DNA from: Mesorhizobium sp. 1M-11
Lineage (GTDB): Bacteria > Pseudomonadota > Alphaproteobacteria > Rhizobiales > Rhizobiaceae
DNA length: 64,000 nt
Assembly: GCF_001303895.1 (NCBI RefSeq)
Contig: NZ_LJSD01000050.1
Coordinates: forward strand, 1-64,000
Reading direction: 5' to 3'
Made by a program: the position numbers and the translations under genes
The notes under the pieces: model-generated
Database searches by the model: none
What the model was told of the DNA's origin: nothing
What the model saw: only the letters and a program-made list of their open reading frames with translations
Shown: piece by piece, positions 18,866-26,817 of the stretch
How positions within the stretch are numbered: position 1 is the stretch's first letter
Layout: each line of letters opens with the position of its first letter

Positions 18866-19650
18866 GCGAAGCGGCGGACGTCATCTTTGCCTCGCTCAAA
18901 CAAGCCTCGCAAAGCGGTGCGCCGCTTTATCTTCAGCTTCGCCGCAGCATCGAGGATGCCGTCAACCGCGGCCTGATCGGGCCCGGCGACGCCTTGCCTT
19001 CGGAACGGGACATCGCCTCGATGGCCGATATCTCGCGCGTTACCGTGCGCAAGGCCGTGCAGGATCTGGTCAAGGGCGGCGTCCTGGTGCAGCGCCATGG
19101 TTCCGGCACCTTCGTGGCGCCAAGGATGGAGCGCGTCGAACAATCCTTGTCACGGCTCACCTCCTTTACCGAAGACATGGCACGGCGCGGCAAGACGGTT
19201 CGTTCCGCCTGGCTCGACCGCGGGCTTTATGCGCCCTCGCCCGAGGAAATGATGGTGCTGGGCCTTGCCGCAAGCGAAATGGTGGCCCGGGTGGCGCGAC
19301 TGCGCATCGCCAACGAGACGCCTCTGGCGATCGAACGCGCGTCGCTGTCGGCCAGCGCGCTGCCCGACCCGAGCGTGGTCGGCTCTTCGCTCTACGCGGC
19401 TTTGGAAGAAACCGGCAACCGGCCGGTACGCGCGGTACAACGCATCTCCGCCGTCAACCTCAACGAAGCGGATGCCCGGCTGCTCGAAGCGCCGACCGGA
19501 TCGGCCAGCCTGCGCATAGAGCGCATCTCCTATCTCGCCAGCGGCAAGGTGATCGAATTCACGCGCTCGGTCTATCGCGGCGATGCTTATGATTTTGTCG
19601 CCGAGCTGAGGCTTGGCGTGACCAGTGACGACAACGGAGTGCGGCAATGA
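18862..19650 (+). CDS. GntR-family transcriptional regulator (HutC/UTRA type)
   Basis: A 262-residue regulator with an N-terminal winged helix-turn-helix (about residues 18-85; LPSERDIASMADISRVTVRKAVQDLVKGGVL) and a C-terminal UTRA effector domain (about 105-250). NagR/DasR/YvoA relatives sense phosphorylated amino sugars and repress catabolic genes. It overlaps the kinase gene upstream and the SIS gene downstream by ATGA, so it is made with the pathway it likely controls. The two direct-repeat sites in the divergent promoter are its predicted targets. Confidence 0.88.
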   Translation: MSEAADVIFASLKQASQSGAPLYLQLRRSIEDAVNRGLIGPGDALPSERDIASMADISRVTVRKAVQDLVKGGVLVQRHGSGTFVAPRMERVEQSLSRLTSFTEDMARRGKTVRSAWLDRGLYAPSPEEMMVLGLAASEMVARVARLRIANETPLAIERASLSASALPDPSVVGSSLYAALEETGNRPVRAVQRISAVNLNEADARLLEAPTGSASLRIERISYLASGKVIEFTRSVYRGDAYDFVAELRLGVTSDDNGVRQ

Positions 19651-20678
19651 CAACAACAAAATCCCATATGCGCCGCGAGGTCGAAGAAATTCCCGAGGCA
19701 ACCGCCCGTCTTCTGGATGGATCCGGCAAGGTGCTGGCTGACGCCGGGCGCGGCATCCGCGAGCGCGATCCAAACTTCATCGTCACTGTTGCACGCGGCT
19801 CTTCCGACCACGCCGCCACCTTCATGAAATATGCGGTGGAATTGACCGCCGGGCTTGCCGTCGCTTCCGTTGGCCCCTCGGTTGCCTCGATCTATGGCGC
19901 GAAGCTGCGGCTGAACGGCGCCGCCTGCCTTGCCATCTCGCAATCGGGCAAGAGCCCCGATATCGTCGCCATGGCGGAAAGCGCTCGTGCTCGCGGTGCG
20001 CTGACCATTGCGCTCACCAACACGGCCGACTCGCCGCTGGCGCGTGCCGCCGACTATGCCGTCGATATCCTGGCCGGGCCGGAACTCAGCGTCGCCGCCA
20101 CCAAGACCTACGTCAATTCCGCAGTGGCCGGCCTCGCGCTGATGGCACACACCACCGGCGACGACGCGCTGATTGCCGCCTTGAAGCAGTTGCCGGAACA
20201 CTTCAGCAAGGCTGTCACCTGCGATTGGAGCCCGCTCACCGCGGCACTCGACGGGCACAACTCGCTCTTCATCCTCGGCCGTGGCCCGTCCTTCGCCATC
20301 GCTTCCGAAGCCGCGCTGAAATTCAAGGAAACCTGCGCGGTGCACGCCGAAGCCTACAGTGGCGCCGAGGTCATGCACGGCCCGATGGCGCTGGTCGGCC
20401 CGAAATTCCCGGTGCTGGCGCTGGCCGCCCGCGATGCCTCGGAACCGTCGCTCGCTGCCGCGGCCGACACACTGGCTGCAAAGGGTGCCGCCACCTTCAT
20501 CACCTCGACGCTGACCAAGAACGCCACGACGCTGCCGCATGTCGCGACCGGGCATCCGTTGACCGATCCGCTGACGCTGATCGTGTCGTTCTATGCCTTC
20601 GTGGAGTCCTTCGCCCGTCATCGCGGTCTCGACCCCGATGCCCCGCCGAACCTGCGCAAGGTGACGGAGACGGTATGA
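19647..20678 (+). CDS. SIS-domain glucosamine-6-phosphate deaminase-like protein (NagB-II type)
   Basis: A 343-residue protein with two SIS domains, like the isomerase half of GlmS but without the glutaminase domain. Such NagB-II proteins convert glucosamine-6-phosphate to fructose-6-phosphate and ammonia. Visible motifs are VARGSSDHAATFMKYAVE, ISQSGKSPDIV, the GPELSVAATKTYV loop and LGRGPSFAIASEAALKFKET. Placement between the kinase/regulator and nagA, with ATGA overlaps on both sides, supports the role. No classical NagB is present in the window. Confidence 0.87.
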   Translation: MTTTKSHMRREVEEIPEATARLLDGSGKVLADAGRGIRERDPNFIVTVARGSSDHAATFMKYAVELTAGLAVASVGPSVASIYGAKLRLNGAACLAISQSGKSPDIVAMAESARARGALTIALTNTADSPLARAADYAVDILAGPELSVAATKTYVNSAVAGLALMAHTTGDDALIAALKQLPEHFSKAVTCDWSPLTAALDGHNSLFILGRGPSFAIASEAALKFKETCAVHAEAYSGAEVMHGPMALVGPKFPVLALAARDASEPSLAAAADTLAAKGAATFITSTLTKNATTLPHVATGHPLTDPLTLIVSFYAFVESFARHRGLDPDAPPNLRKVTETV

Positions 20679-21832
20679 GCAAGCATCTCGCACTCATCGG
20701 CGCGCGTATCTTCGATGGCGCCGACTGGCATGACGATGCCGCCTTGATCGTCTCTGACGGGCTGGTCGAGGCGATCGCCAGGCGCGGCGCCGTCACGTCA
20801 GGAGTCGAAGTCGTCGATCTCGGCGGTGGCATCCTGGCGCCCGGTTTCATCGACCTGCAGGTCAATGGTGGCGGCGGCGTGATGCTGAACGATCATCCCG
20901 ACCTCGCTTCCATCGAAACGATCTGCCGTGCGCATGCACCCTTCGGCACGACCGCGCTGCTGCCGACGCTGATCACCGACACGCCGGAAATCACCGCCGC
21001 GGCAATCGCCGCGGGCGCCGAGGCAGCGCAACGCAAGCTGCCCGGCTTTCTCGGCCTGCATCTGGAAGGCCCGCATCTGTCGCTGGCGCGCAAGGGAGCA
21101 CACGACCCCAAGCTGATCCGGCCGATGAACGCAGCCGACGAGGCCGCGCTGATCGCAACACGGGCAAAGCTGCCGGTTCTGCAAACCACCGTCGCACCGG
21201 AATCGGTCACGGCAACCCAGGTTGCGGCACTGGCAAAAGCAGACATCGTCGTCAGCCTCGGCCATTCCGACACCGATTACGCAACCGCAACCGCCTATGC
21301 CGAAGCGGGCGCCTCCATGGCCACGCATCTGTTCAACGCCATGAGCCAGATCGGCAACCGCGAACCCGGCCTGGCAGGAGCTGCGATCGACAGCGGCACG
21401 ATGTTTGCCGGCCTGATTGCCGACGGCATCCATGTGCATCCGGCAACCATCGAGATCGCACTGAAGTCCAAGCGAGGCCCGGCACGCATCTTCCTGGTCA
21501 CCGACGCCATGGCGACGATCGGCACCGACATGACCGAGTTCACGCTCAACGGCCGCACCGTCTATCGCAAGGACGGCAGCCTGCGGCTGGAGGACGGCAC
21601 GCTGGCCGGCGCCGACCTCGATATGATCTCGGCCGTTCGTTTCATGCACCAGGTCGTCGGCATCGATCTGTCCGAAGCTTTGCGCATGGCCTCGCTCTAT
21701 GCGGCCGAAGCCGTCGGCCAGTCGCATCGGCTCGGGCGGTTCGCCAAGGGGACGGCGGCCGACATCGTCGCCTTGAGCAACGATCTTGCCATGAAGGGCA
21801 CCTGGATCGGCGGCGAGCGGGTCTTCGGTTAA
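20675..21832 (+). CDS. nagA: N-acetylglucosamine-6-phosphate deacetylase
   Basis: Removes acetate from GlcNAc-6-phosphate, giving glucosamine-6-phosphate. The 385-residue protein has the amidohydrolase barrel. PGFIDLQVNG marks the first metal region, LHLEGPHL holds the metal-binding glutamate, SLGHSDTDY and ATHLFNAM carry the histidine ligands, and LVTDAM the catalytic aspartate. The ATG overlaps the SIS gene stop. It is the last gene of the rightward amino-sugar operon and converges on rpe with 18 bases between. Confidence 0.94.
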   Translation: MSKHLALIGARIFDGADWHDDAALIVSDGLVEAIARRGAVTSGVEVVDLGGGILAPGFIDLQVNGGGGVMLNDHPDLASIETICRAHAPFGTTALLPTLITDTPEITAAAIAAGAEAAQRKLPGFLGLHLEGPHLSLARKGAHDPKLIRPMNAADEAALIATRAKLPVLQTTVAPESVTATQVAALAKADIVVSLGHSDTDYATATAYAEAGASMATHLFNAMSQIGNREPGLAGAAIDSGTMFAGLIADGIHVHPATIEIALKSKRGPARIFLVTDAMATIGTDMTEFTLNGRTVYRKDGSLRLEDGTLAGADLDMISAVRFMHQVVGIDLSEALRMASLYAAEAVGQSHRLGRFAKGTAADIVALSNDLAMKGTWIGGERVFG

Positions 21833-21850
21833 ATTTGACGGCTTAAGATT

Positions 21851-22528
21851 TTAGACGGCCGCCTTGTCGGCGGCCGTTCGGATCGCGGCGATGTTGCTGC
21901 GATAGGCGTCGACCGTGCCGCCCTTGAACACGGCAGCGCCGGCAACCAGCACATTGGCGCCGGCAGCGGTGACCAGCGGCGCGGTTTCTGGTGAAACGCC
22001 GCCATCGATCTCGATGTGGATCGGCCGGTCGCCAATCAGCGCCTTGACCCGCTTCACCTTTTCGACGACCGCCGGGATGAAGGCCTGCCCGCCGAAGCCC
22101 GGATTGACCGTCATCAAAAGGACGAGGTCGAGGCGGTCGAGCACATACTCGATGACGCTTTCCGGCGTGCCGGGATTGAGCGACACGCCCGCCTTCTTGC
22201 CGAGATTGCGGATGGTCTGCAGCGAACGGTCGAGATGCGGACCGGCTTCGGCATGCACAGTGATGCCGTCGCAGCCGGCGTCGGCAAAAGCCGCCAGATA
22301 AGGATCGACCGGCGCGATCATCAGATGGCAGTCGAAATAGGCCTTGGTGCGGTTGCGGATCGCCTTGATGACCGGCGCCCCGAAGGTGATGTTGGGCACG
22401 AAATGCCCGTCCATGACGTCGAGATGGATCCAGTCGGCGCCGGCCTCGACGATCGCTTCGACCTCATCGCCGAGCCTGGAGAAATCGGATGACAGCACCG
22501 AAGGTGCGATAAGGGTTTTTCCGGTCAT
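21851..22528 (-). CDS. rpe: ribulose-phosphate 3-epimerase
   Basis: Interconverts ribulose-5-phosphate and xylulose-5-phosphate in the pentose phosphate or Calvin pathway. The 225-residue TIM barrel has the N-terminal IAPSVLSSDFSRLG, metal motif HLDVMDGHFVPN, HLMI, VNPGFGGQ and EIDGGV, all diagnostic. I use the ATG with GGGAG nine bases upstream; the frame extends further but without a ribosome site. It is not linked by strand to the flanking genes and looks like a housekeeping copy. Confidence 0.95.
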   Translation of the reverse strand: MTGKTLIAPSVLSSDFSRLGDEVEAIVEAGADWIHLDVMDGHFVPNITFGAPVIKAIRNRTKAYFDCHLMIAPVDPYLAAFADAGCDGITVHAEAGPHLDRSLQTIRNLGKKAGVSLNPGTPESVIEYVLDRLDLVLLMTVNPGFGGQAFIPAVVEKVKRVKALIGDRPIHIEIDGGVSPETAPLVTAAGANVLVAGAAVFKGGTVDAYRSNIAAIRTAADKAAV

Positions 22529-22687
22529 GGCCGCTCCCGCAACTTGTTTGCCACCGCCTAACCGCAGTAGCGCCGCTTGTCGACAGGAATCGCCGCCTGC
22601 CGATCCACAACTTCGGGTCAGCTTGACCGGCGCCGGGCGCAATGCCAGCTTCGCCGGGCAATGCGGCTCTCAACAAGAAAGGTATAG

Positions 22688-24052
22688 GTGCTCAAATTGA
22701 GCGAATCAGAACAGTTAAAGGCGTGGATTGAAAAAAACGGCCCGATCGAAAGCGTTCAGGCAGTGGTCTGCGACCTGAACGGCATCATGCGCGGCAAGCG
22801 CATCCCGGTCGAACAGGCATCCAAGGTTCTCGGTGGCGGCATCCGCATGCCGCTTTCCATCGTCGGCGTCGACGTCTGGGGCGAGGACATCATCGGCAGC
22901 ACGCAGGTTTTCGCCACTGGTGACGGCGACGGCATCTGCGAAGCGACAGGACGCGGACCCCTGCCGGTCAGTTGGACCTCGCGGCCAAGCGCACTCATCC
23001 CGCTGCAATTGTCGCTGGAGGATGGCCGCCCCTTTCTGGCCGACCCACGACAGGCGCTGGCGGCGATCGTCGCACAATATCGCGAGCTGGGCCTGCGGCC
23101 GGTCGTGGCGACGGAAATGGAATTCTACCTGATCGACCCCGAGCCCGACAGCGCCATGCCTCCGATCTCGCCCTATACAGGGAAGCGGCTCGATTCCGAC
23201 GCTATTCTTTCCATCGATGAACTGGACGATTTCGGCGAGTTCTTCTCGGACGTCTACAAGGAATGCGCTAGGCAGAACGTGCCGGCCGACGCCGCGATCG
23301 CTGAAAACGGCATCGGCCAGTTCGAGATCAACCTCCTGCATACCGATGACCCGCTGAAGGCGGCAGATGACAGTGTCTTCTTCAAGCGCATCGTCAAGGG
23401 CGTGGCGCGCAAGCATGGGCTGGCCGCCACCTTCATGGCCAAACCTTACGGTTTGCGTTCGGGCAACGGGATGCATGTGCATTTCTCCCTCCTCAACGAG
23501 AAGGGCGAAAACGTCTTCGACGACGGCACCGCCGAGGGCTCGCCAATCCTGAAGAACGCCGTCGCCGGCCTGCTGCGCGGCATGGCGGAAACAACACTGA
23601 TGTTTGCGCCCCACTACAATTCGTACCGTCGCCTGCGGCCGGACACGCATGCACCGACATCGATCTCCTGGGGCTACGAGAACCGGACGGCGGCGATCCG
23701 TATTCCAGGCGGCAATCCGAAGGCACGGCGCATCGAACACCGTGTCGCCGGGGCTGATGCCAATCCCTATCTCGTTCTCACGGCGATCCTCGGTGCGGCC
23801 CTCGTCGGCATCCGAAACAGCTGGAAACCGACAGCACCACAGACGGGGCGGGCCTATTCGGCAAAGAAGCAGCGCAAGATCCCGGCGGAATGGGGTCAGG
23901 CGGTGGACGCGTTCGAGAACGGCCCGATCGCGGCCGAAATCTTCGCGCCGGTGCTCAGGCAGATGCTGGTCGCCTGCAAAAGGCAGGAGATCGCCGGCTT
24001 TGCCGAACAGGTGACGGACTACGAGTTCAGCGCCTATCTCGAAATCGTCTAG
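22688..24052 (+). CDS. glutamine-synthetase-family ligase (gamma-glutamylpolyamine synthetase-like, PuuA type)
   Basis: A 454-residue GS-fold protein that probably joins the gamma-carboxyl of glutamate to an amine using ATP. MEFYLIDPE and NGIGQFEINLLH give metal-binding glutamates. GNGMHVHFSL carries the conserved histidine, NSYRRL the substrate region, and ENRTAAIRI the glutamate-binding arginine. The opening VVCDLNGIMRGKRIP is typical of PuuA-like rather than housekeeping GlnA, and no adenylylation-loop signature is evident. The start is GTG with AAGAAAGG upstream. It stands alone between rpe and a repeat. Confidence 0.83.
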   Translation: MLKLSESEQLKAWIEKNGPIESVQAVVCDLNGIMRGKRIPVEQASKVLGGGIRMPLSIVGVDVWGEDIIGSTQVFATGDGDGICEATGRGPLPVSWTSRPSALIPLQLSLEDGRPFLADPRQALAAIVAQYRELGLRPVVATEMEFYLIDPEPDSAMPPISPYTGKRLDSDAILSIDELDDFGEFFSDVYKECARQNVPADAAIAENGIGQFEINLLHTDDPLKAADDSVFFKRIVKGVARKHGLAATFMAKPYGLRSGNGMHVHFSLLNEKGENVFDDGTAEGSPILKNAVAGLLRGMAETTLMFAPHYNSYRRLRPDTHAPTSISWGYENRTAAIRIPGGNPKARRIEHRVAGADANPYLVLTAILGAALVGIRNSWKPTAPQTGRAYSAKKQRKIPAEWGQAVDAFENGPIAAEIFAPVLRQMLVACKRQEIAGFAEQVTDYEFSAYLEIV

Positions 24053-24063
24053 ACTCCAGCTCT

Positions 24064-24153
24064 GGAGCGTTTTCGTTTTCACGGAAACGCTCCGTCTCTT
24101 TGTTTCTACGCAATTCCGGACACAAGACCGCTGCGCACTTTTGCTGGAATTGC
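24064..24153 (+). repeat. two-hairpin dispersed repeat, copy 1
   Basis: Hairpin 1 has a 12-bp stem (GGAGCGTTTTCG / CGGAAACGCTCC, one G-U pair). After a short linker, hairpin 2 is bounded by GCAATTCC and GGAATTGC. It follows the GS-like gene, and its second half encodes the C-terminus of the opposing LysR gene. Confidence 0.88.
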
Positions 24154-25056
24154 TCTGGGCATCCGGCCTTCGAACAGGTCACGCTCGCGGGCCAGCCCGT
24201 CGCCGACCTGATCGAAGAAAGCGCGCACCCGTGCCGTCCGTTTCAGGTCGGCATGGGTGACGATCCAGAACTCACCCTCAAGGTCTGGCAAGGGCTCGGA
24301 ACGCACGCGCACAAGGCCGGGATCGCTGTCGCCGAGGTAACAAGGCAGGAGCGCAAGGCCGATGCCTGCCTTGGCCGCCACCGACTGGTTGACCAGGCTG
24401 TTGGTGCGGTAGACGAAGGCGCTGTCCGGCGCAGCACGATCCAGCCATTCCGCTGCCTGGATGCCGGCGGCACCTTCCTCCCAGCCAATCAGATCCCGGC
24501 GATCGCCGATGTCCGCAACCGGGCCATCGAGCGCCTCCAGATAAGCGGGCGCTGCAAAGAAGGTCCAGGCCGCAGCGCAGAGCTTGCGTCCCCACAGGTC
24601 ACCCTCCTTGGGACGCACCGGACGCAACGCAATGTCGGCTTCGCGCCGCGACAGGCTGAGCACACGATTGTCGATCAGCAGCTCGACCACGATGCCGGGA
24701 TTCGTCCGGCGAAACGCAGCCAGGTGGCTGGGCAATCGACTGTAGGCCAGGGTTTCCGAGGAGGTGACACGCAACCGCCCCGACAGGCGATGGTCGGAAC
24801 CGGCAATATCGCGGTCGAGCGCCAGCGTCTCGTCTTCGATGCGTTCGGCGGTCGCCGCCATGCGTTCGCCAGTGGCAGTTGCCTGATAAAGGCCGCCCGG
24901 CAAGCGCTCGAAGAGGTGTACGCCGAGACGTTTTTCCATCGCATTCAGCCGGCGAAAGGCCGTCGAGTGATCGACGTTCAGCGCTTTGGCGGCGCCGGTC
25001 AGGCTTGCTTCGCGTTGAACCGCCAGAACCAGCCGCAATTCATTCCAGTCATCCAT
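24106..25056 (-). CDS. LysR-family transcriptional regulator
   Basis: A 316-residue regulator. The N-terminal winged helix-turn-helix (about residues 1-60) includes SLTGAAKALNVDHSTAFRRLNAMEKRLGVHLFER; a LysR-type effector domain follows. The ATG used starts MDDWNELRLVLAV, the normal LysR beginning. The last 14-16 residues and the stop lie inside dispersed repeat copy 1, so the native C-terminus has probably been replaced or extended. It is divergent from two glutathione transferase genes, which it may control. A CTTGCA-N4-TGCAAG dyad lies just upstream. Confidence 0.88.
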   Translation of the reverse strand: MDDWNELRLVLAVQREASLTGAAKALNVDHSTAFRRLNAMEKRLGVHLFERLPGGLYQATATGERMAATAERIEDETLALDRDIAGSDHRLSGRLRVTSSETLAYSRLPSHLAAFRRTNPGIVVELLIDNRVLSLSRREADIALRPVRPKEGDLWGRKLCAAAWTFFAAPAYLEALDGPVADIGDRRDLIGWEEGAAGIQAAEWLDRAAPDSAFVYRTNSLVNQSVAAKAGIGLALLPCYLGDSDPGLVRVRSEPLPDLEGEFWIVTHADLKRTARVRAFFDQVGDGLARERDLFEGRMPRAIPAKVRSGLVSGIA

Positions 25057-25080
25057 GCCGGATACATAACACACTCGATG

Positions 25081-25096
25081 CTTGCAGTCATGCAAG
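25081..25096. promoter_or_regulatory. LysR-type operator candidate, CTTGCAGTCATGCAAG
   Basis: A perfect dyad with 6-bp arms and a 4-base centre, containing the T-N11-A pattern of LysR sites. It is 25 bases before the LysR ATG and about 105 bases before the divergent glutathione transferase gene, a position suited to autoregulation and divergent activation. Confidence 0.5.
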
Positions 25097-25201
25097 TGCG
25101 GCAGGCGAAAACCCAACGAGAAATGCGTGAATGCCAGTCCTATTCTTCATGGCGGAAGAGGTCGCCAAACGCCGCGACACCAATCCTCGGAAGGATCCGC
25201 C

Positions 25202-25828
25202 ATGAAACTCTACTACGCCACCGGTACCTGCTCGCTGTCGCCGCACATTGTCGCGCTGGAAGCGGGTATTGTCCTCGACCTTGAAAGGGTCAACCTCGCC
25301 AAAACGCCGCATCCGACGGAAACGGGCGTGGACTTCACCACCGTCAACCCGAATGGCTATGTGCCCGCACTTGAGCTGGACGATGGCTCGGTGCTGACCG
25401 AAGGCGCCGCCATCGTGCAGTATCTTGCCGATCTCCGGCCGGAATCCGGGCTGGTGCCGCGTTCTGGAACCACGGAACGCCATCATCAGCAGTCGTGGCT
25501 CAATTTCATCGCCAGCGAACTGCACAAGATGTACAGCCCCTGGCTGTTCCATCCTGAATACGGATCACAGGCTCAGGATGTCGCGCGCAGGAAGATCGCG
25601 GAACGGCTGGCCTTCGTCGAAAACCACCTGGCGAAATCAGGGGCCTATCTGACCGGCGAGCAGTTCACCGCCGCCGACGCCTATCTTTTCACCATCGTCG
25701 GCGGGTCGGCTTTCACCAAGGTCGACCTTGCAGCCTTCCCCCAGCTGCGCGCCTTTATGGATCGCGTCGCCGCGCGTCCGAAAGTGCGCGAGGCGATGCA
25801 GGCCGAAGGCATGAAGATCGCGGCTTGA
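25202..25828 (+). CDS. glutathione S-transferase (beta-class like)
   Basis: A 208-residue cytosolic transferase. It opens MKLYYATGTCSLSPHIVALEAG, where the cysteine of CSLSPHI matches the beta-class active-site cysteine. NPNGYVPAL carries the cis-proline, and EGAAIVQYLAD binds the glutathione gamma-glutamyl group. The alpha-helical C-terminal domain contains YLTGEQFTAADAYLF. The chosen ATG has AAGGA upstream. It starts a two-gene run with the next transferase, ten bases apart, divergent from the LysR gene. Confidence 0.92.
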   Translation: MKLYYATGTCSLSPHIVALEAGIVLDLERVNLAKTPHPTETGVDFTTVNPNGYVPALELDDGSVLTEGAAIVQYLADLRPESGLVPRSGTTERHHQQSWLNFIASELHKMYSPWLFHPEYGSQAQDVARRKIAERLAFVENHLAKSGAYLTGEQFTAADAYLFTIVGGSAFTKVDLAAFPQLRAFMDRVAARPKVREAMQAEGMKIAA

Positions 25829-25838
25829 GGAGGCTCCC

Positions 25839-26513
25839 ATGCGGACGCTCACCCTCGTCAGCCATCATCTGTGCCCCTATGTTCAGCGTGCGGCGATCGC
25901 GCTTGCCGAAAAGGGCGTGCCCTTTGAAAAAGTGCTCATCGACCTTGCCGACAAGCCGGAATGGTTTATCGGCCTGTCGCCGCTCGGCAAGGTGCCGCTG
26001 CTGATCGTGCGGCAGCCCGATCGGCCACAGACCGTGCTGTTCGAAAGCTCGGTGATCTGCGAATACATCGAAGAGACACGGGCCGGCCCCAAGCTGCATC
26101 CGGCCGATCCTCTGATACGCGCCCAGCATCGCGCCTGGATGGAATACGGCTCGACCATCCTCTCCGACATCTGGGGGCTGGAGACGACGCAGGATCCGGC
26201 GATCTATGAGCAGAAACGTGCGACAATCGCGGAAAAGTTCGAGAGGCTGGAAGCGGTGCTCGGCAATGGACCCTATTTTGCCGGCAAGGATTTCAGCCTT
26301 GTCGACGCGGTCTTTGCGCCGGTGTTCCGCTATTTCGACCTGTTCGACACGATTGCCGAAACCGCCGTTTTCGCCAACACGCCACGCATTCGCGCCTGGC
26401 GTGCGGCACTGGCGGAACGGCCGAGCGTGAGACAGGCTGTCGGGACGGACTATCCGGACCGCCTGCATGCGTTCCTGCGGAGGCACGATGCCTATCTGCT
26501 GAAGGTGGCCTGA
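25839..26513 (+). CDS. glutathione S-transferase family protein (omega/CPY type)
   Basis: A 224-residue transferase whose N-terminal thioredoxin fold has HHLCPYVQRAAIALAEKG. The CPY motif with a single cysteine is that of omega- or Cys-type GSTs, often acting as thiol transferases or dehydroascorbate reductases. LGKVPLL contains the cis-proline, and ESSVICEYIEE binds glutathione. The C-terminal helical domain includes FAGKDFSLVDAVFAPVF. AGGAGG precedes the ATG. Co-transcription with the preceding GST is likely. The physiological substrate is unknown. Confidence 0.9.
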   Translation: MRTLTLVSHHLCPYVQRAAIALAEKGVPFEKVLIDLADKPEWFIGLSPLGKVPLLIVRQPDRPQTVLFESSVICEYIEETRAGPKLHPADPLIRAQHRAWMEYGSTILSDIWGLETTQDPAIYEQKRATIAEKFERLEAVLGNGPYFAGKDFSLVDAVFAPVFRYFDLFDTIAETAVFANTPRIRAWRAALAERPSVRQAVGTDYPDRLHAFLRRHDAYLLKVA

Positions 26514-26560
26514 TCTCCGATTGGTGAGCACATCTTAGCGGGAATGCTTTTGGCCAACCG

Positions 26561-26739
26561 TTGGCGCCGCCCCTCATCGCCCTGCCGGGCACTTCTCCCC
26601 GTGAACGGGGAGAAGGAGGCTGGCCGCAACGACAGTGCTTCTCCTGCAACGATGGCGATTAGCGAAATCGCCGGCGCGATCGTCCCTCTCCCCGTTGACG
26701 GGGAGAGGATGCCGGCAGGCAGGTGAGGGGCAGCGCCAA
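26561..26739. repeat. composite palindromic repeat (about 180 bp)
   Basis: The outer 16-bp arms (TTGGCGCCGCCCCTCA and its complement) match at 15 positions. Inside are two hairpins, CTTCTCCCCGT/ACGGGGAGAAG and CTCTCCCCGT/ACGGGGAGAG, and a central GCGATT/AATCGC dyad. The 304-base interval 26514-26817 holds no gene. The element may also end transcription of the glutathione transferase and P-type ATPase genes, which converge on it. Similar elements are frequent in rhizobial genomes. Confidence 0.75.
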
Positions 26740-26817
26740 GGGTCACCATGCAGCTCTGCAGTCCGCAGGCTAACGAAGGAAGGCGCCAAGCAACCGCGCG
26801 CGCCTTCATTCCATCGA

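Noticed and set aside
22529..22687. An N-terminal extension of rpe or a small gene in the rpe-ligase interval
   Set aside because: The extended frame lacks a ribosome site and family similarity; the rpe ATG at 22528 starts the conserved IAPSVLSSDF region.
26514..26817. An insertion sequence
   Set aside because: There is no transposase frame; the structure is a short palindromic element only.
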